A stretch of DNA of 64,000 nucleotides from positions 50,810,001 to 50,874,000 of the forward strand of contig CM068587.1 in assembly GCA_035048485.1 (NCBI GenBank), in the 5' to 3' direction. A model generated the notes under the pieces. That model was given only the letters and a program-made list of their open reading frames with translations. It made no database searches and was not told the origin of the DNA. This DNA comes from Pteria penguin. Its lineage: Eukaryota > Mollusca > Bivalvia > Pterioida > Pteriidae. Both the position numbers and the translations under genes were made by a program. Shown piece after piece: positions 1 through 10,470 of this stretch (positions are counted from its first letter, which is position 1; every line of letters begins with the position of its first letter).

Positions 1-14
1 TACATACATACATA

Positions 15-50
<36 letters not shown>

Positions 51-80
51 TCTTTTTTTTAAGAGGGGGGGGGGGGGGTT
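1..80. repeat. (TACA)n(CT)n microsatellite followed by a poly-G run
   Basis: TACA repeats run into a CT run (about 17-48) and then T- and G-homopolymers (G-run about 65-78). It is simple low-complexity DNA, and the length of such tracts is easily mis-assembled. Confidence 0.95.
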
Positions 81-1690
81 GGATTTAATCAAACTTAATT
101 ACTTTCGGTAAACCATGTTTGTACTTGATACATATAATATATCCATCTTAAATCAAGGTATGCGAGAAAAGGGATCAAGGAGATTCTAAAATCGATAATA
201 ATTATTTTCTATACATGGTGGCAAAAATATGTTCAAATATGAACACTTGTGGGGTCAACCTTAAAATAATTTTTTTTTAGAAATATCGCGTTTAAAAGTT
301 TCCGTATTCTCCGGAATTGTGCTGCGCATTATTTTCCGTCTTTTAAATATTTACAGCGTAGCAGATGAAGAACAAAGCATAGTCATTCCTTTTCCCATAG
401 GGTCCCATGATAAATCAGCAAACTTCCAGCAAGATTTACACAACTTTCTGCGTCTTAGCTTTGTATAATCCATATATCAAAATGTTTGTCAAATTCTTCT
501 CTATCAGAATTTTAACAGTTTTCTTATAGATCATCGATCCTGATTTCGAAAAAAATCTTGCTGGAAAGGAGTCAACCCATCCCCCCAACCCCCACAATTG
601 CCAAATTTCAATTGTAAAGAACATTTTTAGGATAATTGTAATGATACTTGTACTGTCGTGGGTGCGTGCATGGATGCATGTGTCCGAAACCAAACCTCGT
701 AGACACCCTAAACGCCCCATTGGGATGATACTTTACATATGACTTAAATATATATCGAAGAAAGATCCATTTTAATGGTTAAAAGGTCAAAGGTTAAGGT
801 CACTAGAGATCGTAATAGAAAAACCATTTAGACCCTCTAGAAGTCACAGTTTCGGCCCTATTGGTTTCATACTGCACATATGGCTTAAGGAACATCCCTA
901 TTTACTGGAGAGTCAACAGGTCAAAGGTTAGGGCCAGTTTAGTACCATGAATTTTGCTGCCGTTTGAGGGGATGCCCGCTTAGCGTTGATCTCGTTCCTG
1001 TTGTTTCTTTTGTATTTTAAAAACCATTGCCAAAATCCCATTGCCAATCCGCTTATTTCTTTCTGAAATTTATGTATGTTGTTATATTACATAAGAACTG
1101 TCATTTCTTCTTCTGCAATAACAATTGCATACGTTAAACTCAGAATATCTATCTACGTTTCACTAATTATTTACAGAAATCCGTGATTTTTCCATTAATA
1201 AGAGCAATACCAACATAACATAATACGTCGATCATATATCATTTCCAACGCAACAAATATCTAAATGTACATATCTTAAAAGATTTAATAAAACAAATGC
1301 ACTGTGACATTGACTTTGGAGGTATGACCTTCATCAAGGTTATGTCACAACATTGAAACATGGGCAACAATTCTGTGAGATATTATTCCCATCGATGAAG
1401 GCTGTAAAATGTTATGGCCCAGACAAGTTCTACCCATCTAATAGATTGCCAGATTGACCTTGGCTATTGACTTAAGGTCATAACACACCGTCTTCCCATA
1501 ATGACCATTCCTACCAACTATGAAGTTAATCTAACAGGATATATTGAAACTATGTCTCAGACAAAGTGTTACCTTGAGTTAATTCCAAAAATCTGTGATT
1601 TTTCATCCAAATTCTAATTTTTGCCCTCAAATTTATAAAATATGAGAAAGAAAGCATGAAAACTTCCTAAAATACCTAAATTCAATAATT
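81..1690. other. Gene-less stretch with degenerate interspersed repeats
   Basis: No convincing coding region. About 716-935 holds two diverged copies of a unit of roughly 120 bp, each ending in AGGTCAAAGGTTA (about 785 and 918). About 1310-1560 has several AGGTCA/TGACCT-type words in a degenerate repeat. A 94-codon open frame on the minus strand at 436-720 has no recognisable domain and is not called as a gene. Confidence 0.5.
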
Positions 1691-1701
1691 TCTATTGATC
1701 C

Positions 1702-2137
1702 TGTCTCCTTTTGCTTTACACCAAGATTTTTTTCACTTATTTGGCGACTTATCGTACAGAAATTAGAGCTGTGGACATGCCTGAATATGCATGCGCCGAC
1801 TTCTTGAGTTGACCACGGAAGATCACATGCAAAGTGACTTGCAAAATCCGTTTGCCTCAGTTTCGGAGACGATAAGTTTCATGGATGTAAAATAATTATT
1901 TACTTCCATCCTTCCTTCCTTCTTCTTTTTCTTCTTCTTCCATTACGAAGTGTACGCAGTAGTTGAGCATTATACTTCATATTTAGCATAATGTAAGTAC
2001 ACATTAAATGTAGTGTTTTATCTGTTCAAGCCTCCTTTTACTTTACACCAAGATTTTTCATTTATTTGGCGACTTATCGCACATAAATTACAGCTATAGA
2101 CATGCCTGAAAATGCATGCACCGACTTCTTCCGTGGG
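1702..2137. repeat. Pair of ~108-bp direct repeats
   Basis: The stretch about 1702-1808, with landmarks TTTACACCAAGATTTTT, TTGGCGACTTATCG and GACATGCCTGAA, recurs at about 2031-2137 with a handful of differences. The DNA between them (about 220 bp) is AT-rich and shows nothing else. Probably two insertions or a local duplication of an interspersed repeat; no family is assigned. Confidence 0.75.
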
Positions 2138-2235
2138 ACGGGACATCGGTTTTTACTATGCCATCCAAAAAATAACACACCGTTGAGCCATTCGGTGGGA
2201 TTCTAACCCGGGACCTCTTGGTCGGTAATCCAACA
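2118..2235 (-). mobile_element. tRNA-derived SINE fragment
   Basis: Read on the minus strand, GCTCAGTTCGTAAGGTG is followed by a Pol III B-box-like GGTTAGAATCC and the same body words seen in the other SINEs here (CCATCCAAAA resembles the CTCATCCGAAAG motif elsewhere). It lacks a tail and is degraded. Confidence 0.6.
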
Positions 2236-2274
2236 CCTTACGAACTGAGCTTCAGGGGTTCCTATTCAGAATGG

Positions 2275-2350
2275 TATCATCTATACAGCATACATGCTAT
2301 TGTCATCATATATCATCTATACAGCATACATGGTATTGTCATCATATATC
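2275..2350. repeat. 36-bp tandem duplication
   Basis: Two adjacent 36-bp units starting TATCATCTATACAGCATACA at 2275 and 2311, with one obvious difference (CTATTG against GTATTG). Confidence 0.85.
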
Positions 2351-2689
2351 AGTACTGCTGATTATTGAGTGTTTGTAAAATAGGGACTTTTTAACTTTAT
2401 GTATATATCTGCTATCCGGAGCATTCCTGAAACACCGTTTTAAACATAGTTTTGTGTTTTTCAATATATATTTCGAATTTAAAGCTATGCAAGAGAAAAA
2501 ACTTTTTGAAAACAAGATAAAAATATCTGCCTGATCAAGACGCACATCGTCAATTTCTTTTTAGATATAAAGTTGGGGGTAAATTAAATTCCTTTACACG
2601 TTCAGTTAAAGGTATAAATGGGATGAAGAAAACTCCCACTGATTTAAACCTTTTTGTGCTTAATATTAAACACCAAAGAAATAACAGGT

Positions 2690-2935
2690 CACCTGGAGCG
2701 ACAGGAGCCTGTCCAGCGCAGAGGATGATGTGCTCGGCTCATAAACGAAAAATTCCGTGTTCGACTCCCGCCGTAGACACACCAGTTCGATTCCCTGTCT
2801 CGTTTAACAGTAGGCGTGGCAAGTAAAAGATCCTTCTTTTTCGGGTGGGTCTGTTGCGAATATATAAATTTCTATGTAATACATCAGGAAGATGCCTTTA
2901 CCAAATATATGAAATAATTGTAGAGCAAGCAATAA
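2690..2935 (+). mobile_element. tRNA-derived SINE copy (degenerate)
   Basis: A B-box-like TGTTCGACTCCC (about 2758) is followed by the family's body: the GTAGGCGTGGCAAGTAAAAGAT word, AATTTCTATGTAATACATCAGG, and a TGAAATAAT tail region. Similar copies lie at about 6160, 9125, 17635, 45000 and 45570. The A-box half is decayed, so this copy is probably inactive. Confidence 0.65.
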
Positions 2936-4242
2936 TTAGTCAGAGCGTGAATAGTAACGGTTAGTTCTCTTGCATTTTTCTGGACACTAGGAGATACTCT
3001 GTTGTTAGTCTTCAATAAAATATAGACCTGTACGATATTGATTATACGGCCACACACTTGTTTTAACGCCTCGAGAAGAGAGTAATTTTAATTCATGAAG
3101 CTATATTTAAAAAAAAAAACCTGGCGTCCTCGTTGCTGAACACTGCATGGTACCAGTTGGTAAAATGATACTGATCTGACACATTACAACAATCAGATGG
3201 TTACTGTGATAAAACACTCAAGGATTTTGTTCAGCAAACAGCAGAAATAGTATTTCAAAGTACATTCATAACATCAATGTGATTTTAAAGTACTTTTTAC
3301 ATAGGGAAATATATACAAAATAAAAATCAACCATGCACTCTTCAATAGCATAGCTCATTTTGATAAATGGGTAGGTGGGGAGGGAGTGAAAGGTATCTAT
3401 TGCGACATCTCTAATTGAAAAGCAAAACAGACACAAACAAATATTGTATATATTTATATTTAAAAAGTCCAATACATATATCTGTGTCTGTATCAAAATT
3501 GAGGGGGGGGGGGGGGGGGGGTTTTTTTGGGGAGAAAAAAAAAATCGACAGTGTATTTCTCAGAAAAAAATTATGCCTTCATCTAGGATGGTACATTCCA
3601 TTTTTAAAAAATGGATTCGATAATTTCACTCAAACCTGTAGAAATAAAGGATTTGAAATTAATTTTCATTTCATACAGTATTTATGAAACGAGTTGTTTG
3701 TTTGATATCCCCGAAATCCATTTCAGATTATTTTTATCACATGTTTACACTCAGTTTAAAGGTGTTTATTTCATCAAACACCGCCTTGACACAATTCTTT
3801 TGCACGCTATGACGTCAACTATGTCAAAAATTAATTTATGACATAGAGATATTTCACTGCATAAATAGAAAAACGTGTGATAAAATGAACTATTAATTAC
3901 CATTAAATCGATACACAAAGGTGTACGTTCATATATGGGGTAGGGGGAGGGGCAAACGCTATACTATCTTTCTATCTGTGGCCATAGGCAATGTTTGATT
4001 AATCTATGGGAAAAAAAAACAACACCACCCTTCCCTTTTCTGGCTTCGTAAACCTTTGCTGTTGATACTGAATTATTTGAATCCTAAACATGGATATCTA
4101 TGTACATCAATTGTTCTTTTAAAATAATTTGAAAACGACAAATATGGACCATGAAATCATTAAATTAAGTGATTGTTACATTGATTATCTTTCTAAATAT
4201 AGATATAAGTATAGATATATTCTGAATACCCTTTTGAGTCTT
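2936..4242. other. 3' flank of the first B-box gene; homologous to about 42120-43060
   Basis: No gene. Landmarks such as ATGGTACCA, TTACAACAATCAGAT, the G-run at about 3504-3521 and TATGCCTTCATCTA are recognisable, though diverged, in the same order at 42120-42720. This is the older, more diverged part of the half-1/half-2 duplication. Short open frames across 3266-3841 are not supported as genes. Confidence 0.55.
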
Positions 4243-4248
4243 TTTATT
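4243..4248 (-). terminator. Candidate poly(A) signal AATAAA
   Basis: AATAAA on the minus strand, about 22 nt past the stop codon of the 4270-5724 B-box gene. The motif is common by chance in DNA this AT-rich. Confidence 0.3.
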
Positions 4249-4269
4249 ATACACGGAATGTATAAAGTA

Positions 4270-5724
4270 TTATTTGTATCTATACACTTTCACTTCATTT
4301 GAACTGCCTGAGTGTAGTGACAACCACAGACTATCATCATACATTGACACACAATATGGACATCCACTTAATTTACGGAGTAAATATCTCAAGAATGCTC
4401 CATTGTACGACAGCAGGTGTACTGATCTATTGTTATAGTCAGAAATAATTATCCTGCATCTAGAGTCACAGTCGACATCACATGGATTAAATACTTTAGC
4501 AGAATCACTTTGTCCTCTGTAGGTAGCTCTCACTCTCCCGTCTCTGTGTAATATGATCACCTCTCCACTGTCCATACTCGTCACGTTGACAGCGCATACG
4601 TCACCATTCCTGTTCTCAGCCGTTCTGTGAGCCAGGGTAAAGAGTCGGGATCTACCATCATCATGGAATTCATATGCTGTCCTCACCTCTCCTGTCATAG
4701 TCATAAGCTGGACCAGGTGGCGACTACTCGGAGTAATGGTGTAAAGGTAATCTCTCATGCTGACCAGAAGATCTCCGTCACACGTCTTCCTGATCCGTGT
4801 CGTTATCAGTGGGTTTGTATTACATAGTATACGATCACTACCATCAAGGGAGATAACTCGTACTACTCTGTCTCTAGTGTAGACAAGGTCACCGTTATCC
4901 ATGACAACAAAGTCATTACAATCATACTGCATTGTTTGTATTGTATTACCTTTGTTATATATTAGCTTTACTTTCTTCTCCTCGAAATCCCTAATCCATG
5001 CTGTATCGTTCCCTACCGGTTGTATAGTAGTCACATCTAATTGTTGAACAGTATGTGTTTCTGTAATGTCCACTGATCTCAGAGTTTCCTGGTCCTGGTC
5101 ATCCAGACTAATAACCTCACCAATCATGTCACTTAGAACTTTGTGGTCGATATGACCTAGTATGAATAAAGCCGTTTTATTCTCCTCCTCACGTTTCAGT
5201 GACTCCAATTTTTCCAGAGTGGACATCATCTGCTGTTCCATCTCTATCACATCAGTGTCGGAATACTCGTGTACATTTTTATCCAGCGACTCCGTTATCA
5301 TGTGCATGTATTTCAGCATTTCCTTTATTTCAGTATGTGATACTTGGCTGCTTTGTTTTAATGCTCTGTACTTTTGTTTCTTTTCATTGATAAGCTTCTT
5401 AGTTGCCTCGATCATGGATGTCTGAATTTTCTCTAGCTGTTGAATGACCTTGTCAGTTTTGTCATCAATCACATGTGATTTTTCTAACGTTTCGAGTCTC
5501 GGAAGTCTGTTTTTACGAATGTTTTTACACACGTCAGGTAGACACGCCTTCCTTTCTTTGGCAACAGATTTAAGTGCATCCCAATCATGATCTATATGGC
5601 TCGTTTTCACACACTGTGAACAGATATTTTTCCGACACGTTTTACAATATAAAATTCGCTCCTTATTAGAATGTTTCTCACACAAATCATTGGCGATTTG
5701 AGCTTTGTATATACTCAACGCAAT
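4270..5724 (-). pseudogene. B-box/coiled-coil/propeller (TRIM-like) gene, copy 1, start codon lost
   Basis: A single open frame of about 484 codons. The N-terminus carries a complete type-2 B-box: Cys/His ligands in the order CEKH...YCKTC...CSQC...H..H, all eight present. Then comes a charged helical stretch rich in E/K/L/Q (about residues 75-200, predicted coiled coil). The last 260 residues are beta-rich with repeats such as VISLDGSDR and HLLSYNGAFLRYLL, resembling the propeller-like ends of TRIM-type proteins. There is no RING. The codon aligned with the paralogs' ATG is ATT (5722-5724). Upstream, the frame is open to a TAA near 5826 without any ATG, and the first downstream ATG (5413-5415) would skip the B-box. 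It is either a start-loss pseudogene, uses a near-cognate start, or gets its ATG from an unseen upstream exon. B-box proteins of this type act in signalling and ubiquitin-linked pathways; the role here is inferred from family only. Confidence 0.8.
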
Positions 5725-6159
5725 TTTGGGTATTTGTAAAGAATGTGACCAGATACAAACGACCAGGATGGAAACGAAACTAATTTTGAAATGCAGTGTT
5801 CTTATTCCTAAAATCGTTTTTCCTTAAAGATGAAAATAAACGACTGTCTGTTGTTAAACCACCAAATGAATCCACAAGCATGAGAAATACTGAATATTAA
5901 AATGTACTTTCGTTTTGATTCCGGGGATTTCCAACCCTACTTGGTTTTCTCTGTAATGTCGATAATTAAGCCGAAATCATTTTCATGGTATGCAAGTTCC
6001 ACAATAGATCCCTGCCGTTACCTTCAACAAAGGCACAACCAATACCCTGATAGAGATCAAAGAAAAAGAGAGGGGGTATTCTTATATTCCTCTTTCGAGG
6101 TTAAAGGTGATAAATCGCTTCGCTTCATGGTTTCGACTTTTTTTACACGTTTAATAGAG
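5725..6159. other. 5' flank of B-box copy 1, homologous to 44540-45000
   Basis: Closely matches the upstream flank of the third B-box copy (shared words GACCAGGATGGAAACGAAAC, AAATGCAGTGTTCTTATTCC, TTCATGGTTTCGACTTTTTT). A promoter would lie here on the minus strand; I see no clear TATA or initiator. Confidence 0.5.
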
Positions 6160-6425
6160 TAGGCCATATGTGCTTAGGCGCCGCTCAGTGTATGAACTGC
6201 TCAATTCATGACCTAGAGGTATCGGTTTAAACTCCTATCCTGTGCATACGGGTGTTCTGTCTTTTGAATGAGACAGTACAAACCGATGTCCCGTGTGACG
6301 GTAGGTGTGGGATGTAAAAGATCCCGCACTGCTTCGGGAGGATCCTTTGCAAAGATATAAATTTCTATTTAATGCATCAGGCAGATACTGTTACCATATA
6401 CATGAAATAATCGTGGATGACGTAA
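6160..6425 (+). mobile_element. tRNA-derived SINE copy
   Basis: Contains GACCTAGAGG..TCGGTTTAAACTCC (decayed B-box), then GTGCATACGGGTGTTCTGTC, ACGGTAGGTGTGG and the CATCAGGCAGATAC...ACATGAAATAAT tail region. An orthologous copy sits at about 45000-45233, where it is cut off abruptly by a rearrangement breakpoint. Confidence 0.7.
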
Positions 6426-6889
6426 ATCAATAACCAATCCGTTATTATTCAATCAATCAATCAATATGTTTTATGTTTTTGCGTCTGTCATATATGTATG
6501 GGTTTATATATCAAACAATGAAATAAATCTATGCATTATGGAGATTTTCCAATTTCAGCAGTTTTTGAGAAGAAATATTTTTTCCAAAGTTCAGAACGCC
6601 CTAAAGATCAAAATGCTTACATGAGAAGCTTTACTGCTTTTTTCAATCTTTTGGAAAATCATGTTCTTCTTAATATCCAAAGGGTCAAAGCCCTATCTGT
6701 ACATAGTCCAATTTCTAACAATTCTAAGTTAACCTTTTAGTTATTATTTGTTTTGTAGCATAACCCTCTACTCTCCATAACAGCTTTTCTCCCGGAAAGG
6801 TTTTACAGCATAAAATTTTGGATAGTGGAAAGCAAAGTAGAAACAATTATTTCGATATTCCGTTATATCCGTCTGTAAAATCCGCCTAT

Positions 6890-7540
6890 GTTTATTTAGT
6901 ACATATATCTGTAATGGTCCGGTCCGCCCTTGGTTATTTAGTTCATCTATCTGTAATGGTCCGCTCATGGTTATTTAGTATCTAAAATGGTCCGCCCTTG
7001 GTTATTCTGTCAATCTGCCTGTAATGGTCTGCTCATGGGCTATTTAGTATCTGAAATGGTCCGCCCATGGTTATTCTGTTCATCTATCTGTAATGGTCCG
7101 CCCATGGTTATTTAGCATATCTATCTGAAATGGTCCGCCCTTGGTTATTTAGTACATCTATCTGAAATGTTCTGGCCATGGTTATTTTGTTATCTATCTG
7201 TAGTGGTCCGCCCTTGGATATTTAGTTCATCTATGTGTAATGGTCCGCCATTGGTTATTTAGTACATCTAGTTATTCACCTTATCTATCTGTAATGATCC
7301 GTCCATGGTTATTTAGCACATATATCTGTAATGGTCCGCCCATGGTTATTTTGTACATCTATCCGTAATGGTCCGCCCTTGGTTACTTAGTACACCTATC
7401 TGTAATGGTCCGCCAATGATTATTTTGTACACTATCTGTAATGGTCCACCCATGTTTATTTAGTACATCTATCTGTCATAGTCCGTTCTTGGTTACTTAG
7501 TACATATATCTGTAATGGTCGGCCCAAGGTTATTTTGTTT
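6890..7540. repeat. Degenerate ~40-bp minisatellite
   Basis: About 16-17 tandem units built from the words TATCTGTAATGGTCCGCCC, ATGGTTATTTAG and TACATC, with period about 36-42 bp and many substitutions and length changes. No long open frame survives, and I see no counterpart in half 2. Confidence 0.85.
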
Positions 7541-7627
7541 AATTATTGCAGGAAAATTTAGATTGACAAGTAACAAATATATACAGGGAGAACAAAATAG
7601 GCAAATGAATAAATAGTTAAGTAAATG

Positions 7628-7672
7628 CATGAATGAATGAATGAATGAATGAATAGATAGATAAATAAATAT
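7628..7672. repeat. (GAAT)n/(GATA)n microsatellite
   Basis: GAAT repeats pass into GATA/AAAT repeats between about 7628 and 7672. Confidence 0.9.
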
Positions 7673-8006
7673 TTATAGATAATCTAATTAAGTGCGCCTA
7701 CCGAAACATAATTTTAACAATTTTATTGCATTTTTTATTTTACAAGTAACACGTATAACAAGTATTCTGTTTCTTTCTGAGATTTAAAGTGCTTTCTCTA
7801 AAAGCAGTATTTTCTGTCTTAAATGCCTCAGAATGTCCACGATGTATGTATGTAGGTAGGTAGGTAGATAATTGGGTAGATACAGACGGACGGGGAGCGG
7901 ACGCATGCATGTATGAATGTAACAAACTCAACAAATTGTTCATTATTGTACATGTTGTTTTAAAACAAAACCTTAAAAACGAAATATTTAAGAAAATCAC
8001 ATTTGT

Positions 8007-8066
8007 AGTGACAGGATGTTTGTTTTTTGTTGTGTAGGGGGTGATAGCTCATACTGTATACTTTCT
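8007..8066 (+). repeat. Single (ancestral-like) copy of the 60-bp satellite unit
   Basis: One unit starting AGTGACAGGATGTTTG, with the same flanks (TTAAGAAAAT before; TTTCTCTTTATAAAAAATCAAA after) that border the arrays at 14901-16650. It therefore looks like the unexpanded state of that locus. Confidence 0.85.
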
Positions 8067-8497
8067 CTTTATAAAAAATCAAAATGTATATTAATGGAAA
8101 AATTGTCATGGCTATATTTGCAATATAATTAATATATGAAATAAATATTATTGCACAAAGAGTATATTGATTAATTTGTGACCTGCAATACATGACTCAA
8201 ATTACGTTTTATATAGCAGGCTTATCCCTGATTTCTATTTTGACGTCCCAACCATTTGATGGACAAAAGTAACCTAACTCTTCCATTACAGACCCTACTC
8301 GCCAACCGAAATGCGCTGAGTATTGGATAGATAATTCTGCCGAAGAATATTTACATTCTGTTATCTGTAATTCGTAGCTTAAAAATGTTTTCAATTTACG
8401 TGAGTGTGATTTTGTCCATTGGCAACTTTAATACTGTGTTACCTTACGCAGCCTTGTTGCACAAAAAAGGGTGGGGTGGGCTGGGGAGAGTTTGCAA

Positions 8498-8607
<110 letters not shown>

Positions 8608-9124
8608 ATTAATTAATCAATTAAGTAATTAAACTATTGAACAGTCAGTAATCACTCAATTGATCTGTTTTATAGAATTTATAGTGACAAAATAGGGAGA
8701 AAAGTATTGAAGAGAATGTGTCATCAATTTGTTGAATTGTTATGAAATATTATATAGTAACATAAGTCATGAAGAAATCTGCAACAATTCTGTGAAAATT
8801 TTATTCTAAATATGACTTCTGGTATAAGGCATAAGTTTATTTCAGATACACAGCATCAGAAATATTCTGGCTCACCAGAAAAAAAACGAAAGAAAATCGC
8901 TTATAATAACATAAAATGAGATTTATAAATGTTTAATGCTTAAAACTTAGATTTAAATAAAAATAAAATTAATTTCTGACCCATGTAATAAACAACAGCA
9001 TGGTAAGAGTATGTCTGTACAATAGAGAAGAATAAAGTCTTATCTCAAGAAGTTATACTATTGACATTGGTTACCAATAAAACGTAACGTATTTCATGCA
9101 TGTCATCCTTACCCTATAGAAACA

Positions 9125-9345
9125 ATAGAACAAAGGTGCTCAGCTTATGACCGAAAGGTCCCGGGTTCGACTCCTGCCGTGGGCACACCGATGCCCTGTC
9201 GTTCAAAAGTCCATTGTCACGGTAGGCGTGGCATGTAGAATATCTCTTACTGCCTTGGACTGACTAATTGCAAACATAGATTTATGTACAATGTATCTGG
9301 CAGATAATATTGAAATGACGTAAAACAACAATCAGTTAATCGGTA
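9125..9345 (+). mobile_element. tRNA-derived SINE copy
   Basis: GGTGCTCAGCTTATGACCG is followed by a good Pol III B-box, GGTTCGACTCC (about 9164), then CCGTGGGCACACCGATGCCC, GTCACGGTAGGCGTGGCATG, and a tail with CAATGTATCTGGCAGATAAT. The A-box is weak. Paralogous copies: 17635-17825 and 45570-45770. Confidence 0.75.
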
Positions 9346-9654
9346 TCGACTAGATTCTTCATCGCAGTAGATGGGTCCATGGCATATATCTAAGATTCTG
9401 CGACCCATCAACAGATGATGGCATCAGATTAGAAAATGTATCTGCAATGTATCAGAAACGACGGAGTGATTTTATCTTGATCTGGAAAGAAATGTATATA
9501 AAAGAGAAATATTGAAATACGCTTTAGTGTAGATTTTGTCAATGTGTTAAGCTTATCCATCTATAAATCAATGTATAAGGATTAAATGTTCAAATGCGTT
9601 CTAAAAGAGAAATAGCATATACTGATTCCATTATTGTGGGCATTGATAGAACTA

Positions 9655-9735
9655 CGTCATAAAGATGAATCCCGGACCCGGCAATCGAACCCAGAAACTT
9701 ACGCTATCAAAACGGACGCTCTCACCATTGAAATG
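9655..9735 (-). other. tRNA-like sequence (tRNA pseudogene or SINE head)
   Basis: On the minus strand a GGTTAGAGC-like D-arm region, an anticodon-like stem-loop TCCGC/GCGGA (clearer in the copy at about 46095-46170, where the stem is intact) and GGTTCAATTCC or GGTTCGATTGC as T-arm/B-box are visible. The acceptor stem is not convincing, so it is not called as a functional tRNA. (GTAT)n repeats directly abut it. Confidence 0.45.
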
Positions 9736-9850
9736 TATGTACGTATGTATGTATGTATGTACATGCGAATGTGTCTATCTTTATATATGTTTTATGTATG
9801 CATGTGTGTATATATGTATTTATGTATAGATATGTATGTATGTACATGTA
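9733..9850. repeat. (GTAT)n-rich microsatellite
   Basis: Interrupted GTAT/GTAC repeats. In the half-2 copy the same tract (about 46172-46303) is the insertion site of a 1,135-bp inverted-repeat element that is absent here. Confidence 0.9.
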
Positions 9851-9959
9851 TATATTCACTGTATGAAATACTGTTGAACAAAAATTCTTGAGTTGTTGGA
9901 AATTCATAAGAATAAATCTGGGTATGTATAGATATTATGTCAAATCAAGTATAGTCAAA

Positions 9960-10470
9960 AAGTTCAAGATGGCTAGTTAATATGATACGATCCCAAAATG
10001 TTGGTACACATTCTTGAAAGAAGGATCTCAAATTGCACCATTTATATAACGACCATAGAATTTGTTCACTTGAGTTTTTTAATGTTCCCCAATATAACCC
10101 CGTGAGGGTAGTTTCGTGGCAAGAAGCCTTGCAGTCAGGATTTAGAACAAGCCTTGGCATAGCGAATAGTTTGTGAAATGAAGACGCCATATGCGGGAGA
10201 GGACGCTATGTTGCCTCTCAGGAAAGGGAAGTTTGTAATAATGATATTCAAATCGTCACGTTGACATAGAGATGTAAATAATGAACCACTTTCACTAATT
10301 GATAGGAGAATACCGAGGTATGAAGCAGAAGATATTATGTTGAGGTTATCTTGTTGTTAATCGACAATTCGTAATCGATGTATCTGTACGTAAAGGTGAA
10401 CCGAGATGCTAATTTGTATTGTCTATGGAGAGCAGAGCCTGTTTGGATTCTGCTTCGTATGATTAATTGT
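9960..10470 (-). pseudogene. Decayed reverse-transcriptase remnant (YIDD type)
   Basis: Minus-strand translation in broken frames gives SRFTFTYRYID-ELSINN (the catalytic motif, here YIDY instead of YIDD), then DDFNIIITNFPFLRGN and SPAYGVFISQTIRYAKAC. That last segment is a signature of a widespread family of animal retroelement reverse transcriptases. Stops and frameshifts separate the pieces, so it is dead. The half-2 copy (47590-48085) keeps YIDD. The flanks give no element ends, so I do not assign a clade. Confidence 0.7.

Noticed and set aside
436..720. 94-codon minus-strand frame as a gene
   Set aside because: No domain, biased composition, and no copy or context supporting it.
5162..5425. 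Ser-rich plus-strand frames opposite the B-box genes (also 23493-24234, 43082-44236, 52666-53406)
   Set aside because: Antisense shadows of the minus-strand B-box coding sequences; they recur because the genes are duplicated.
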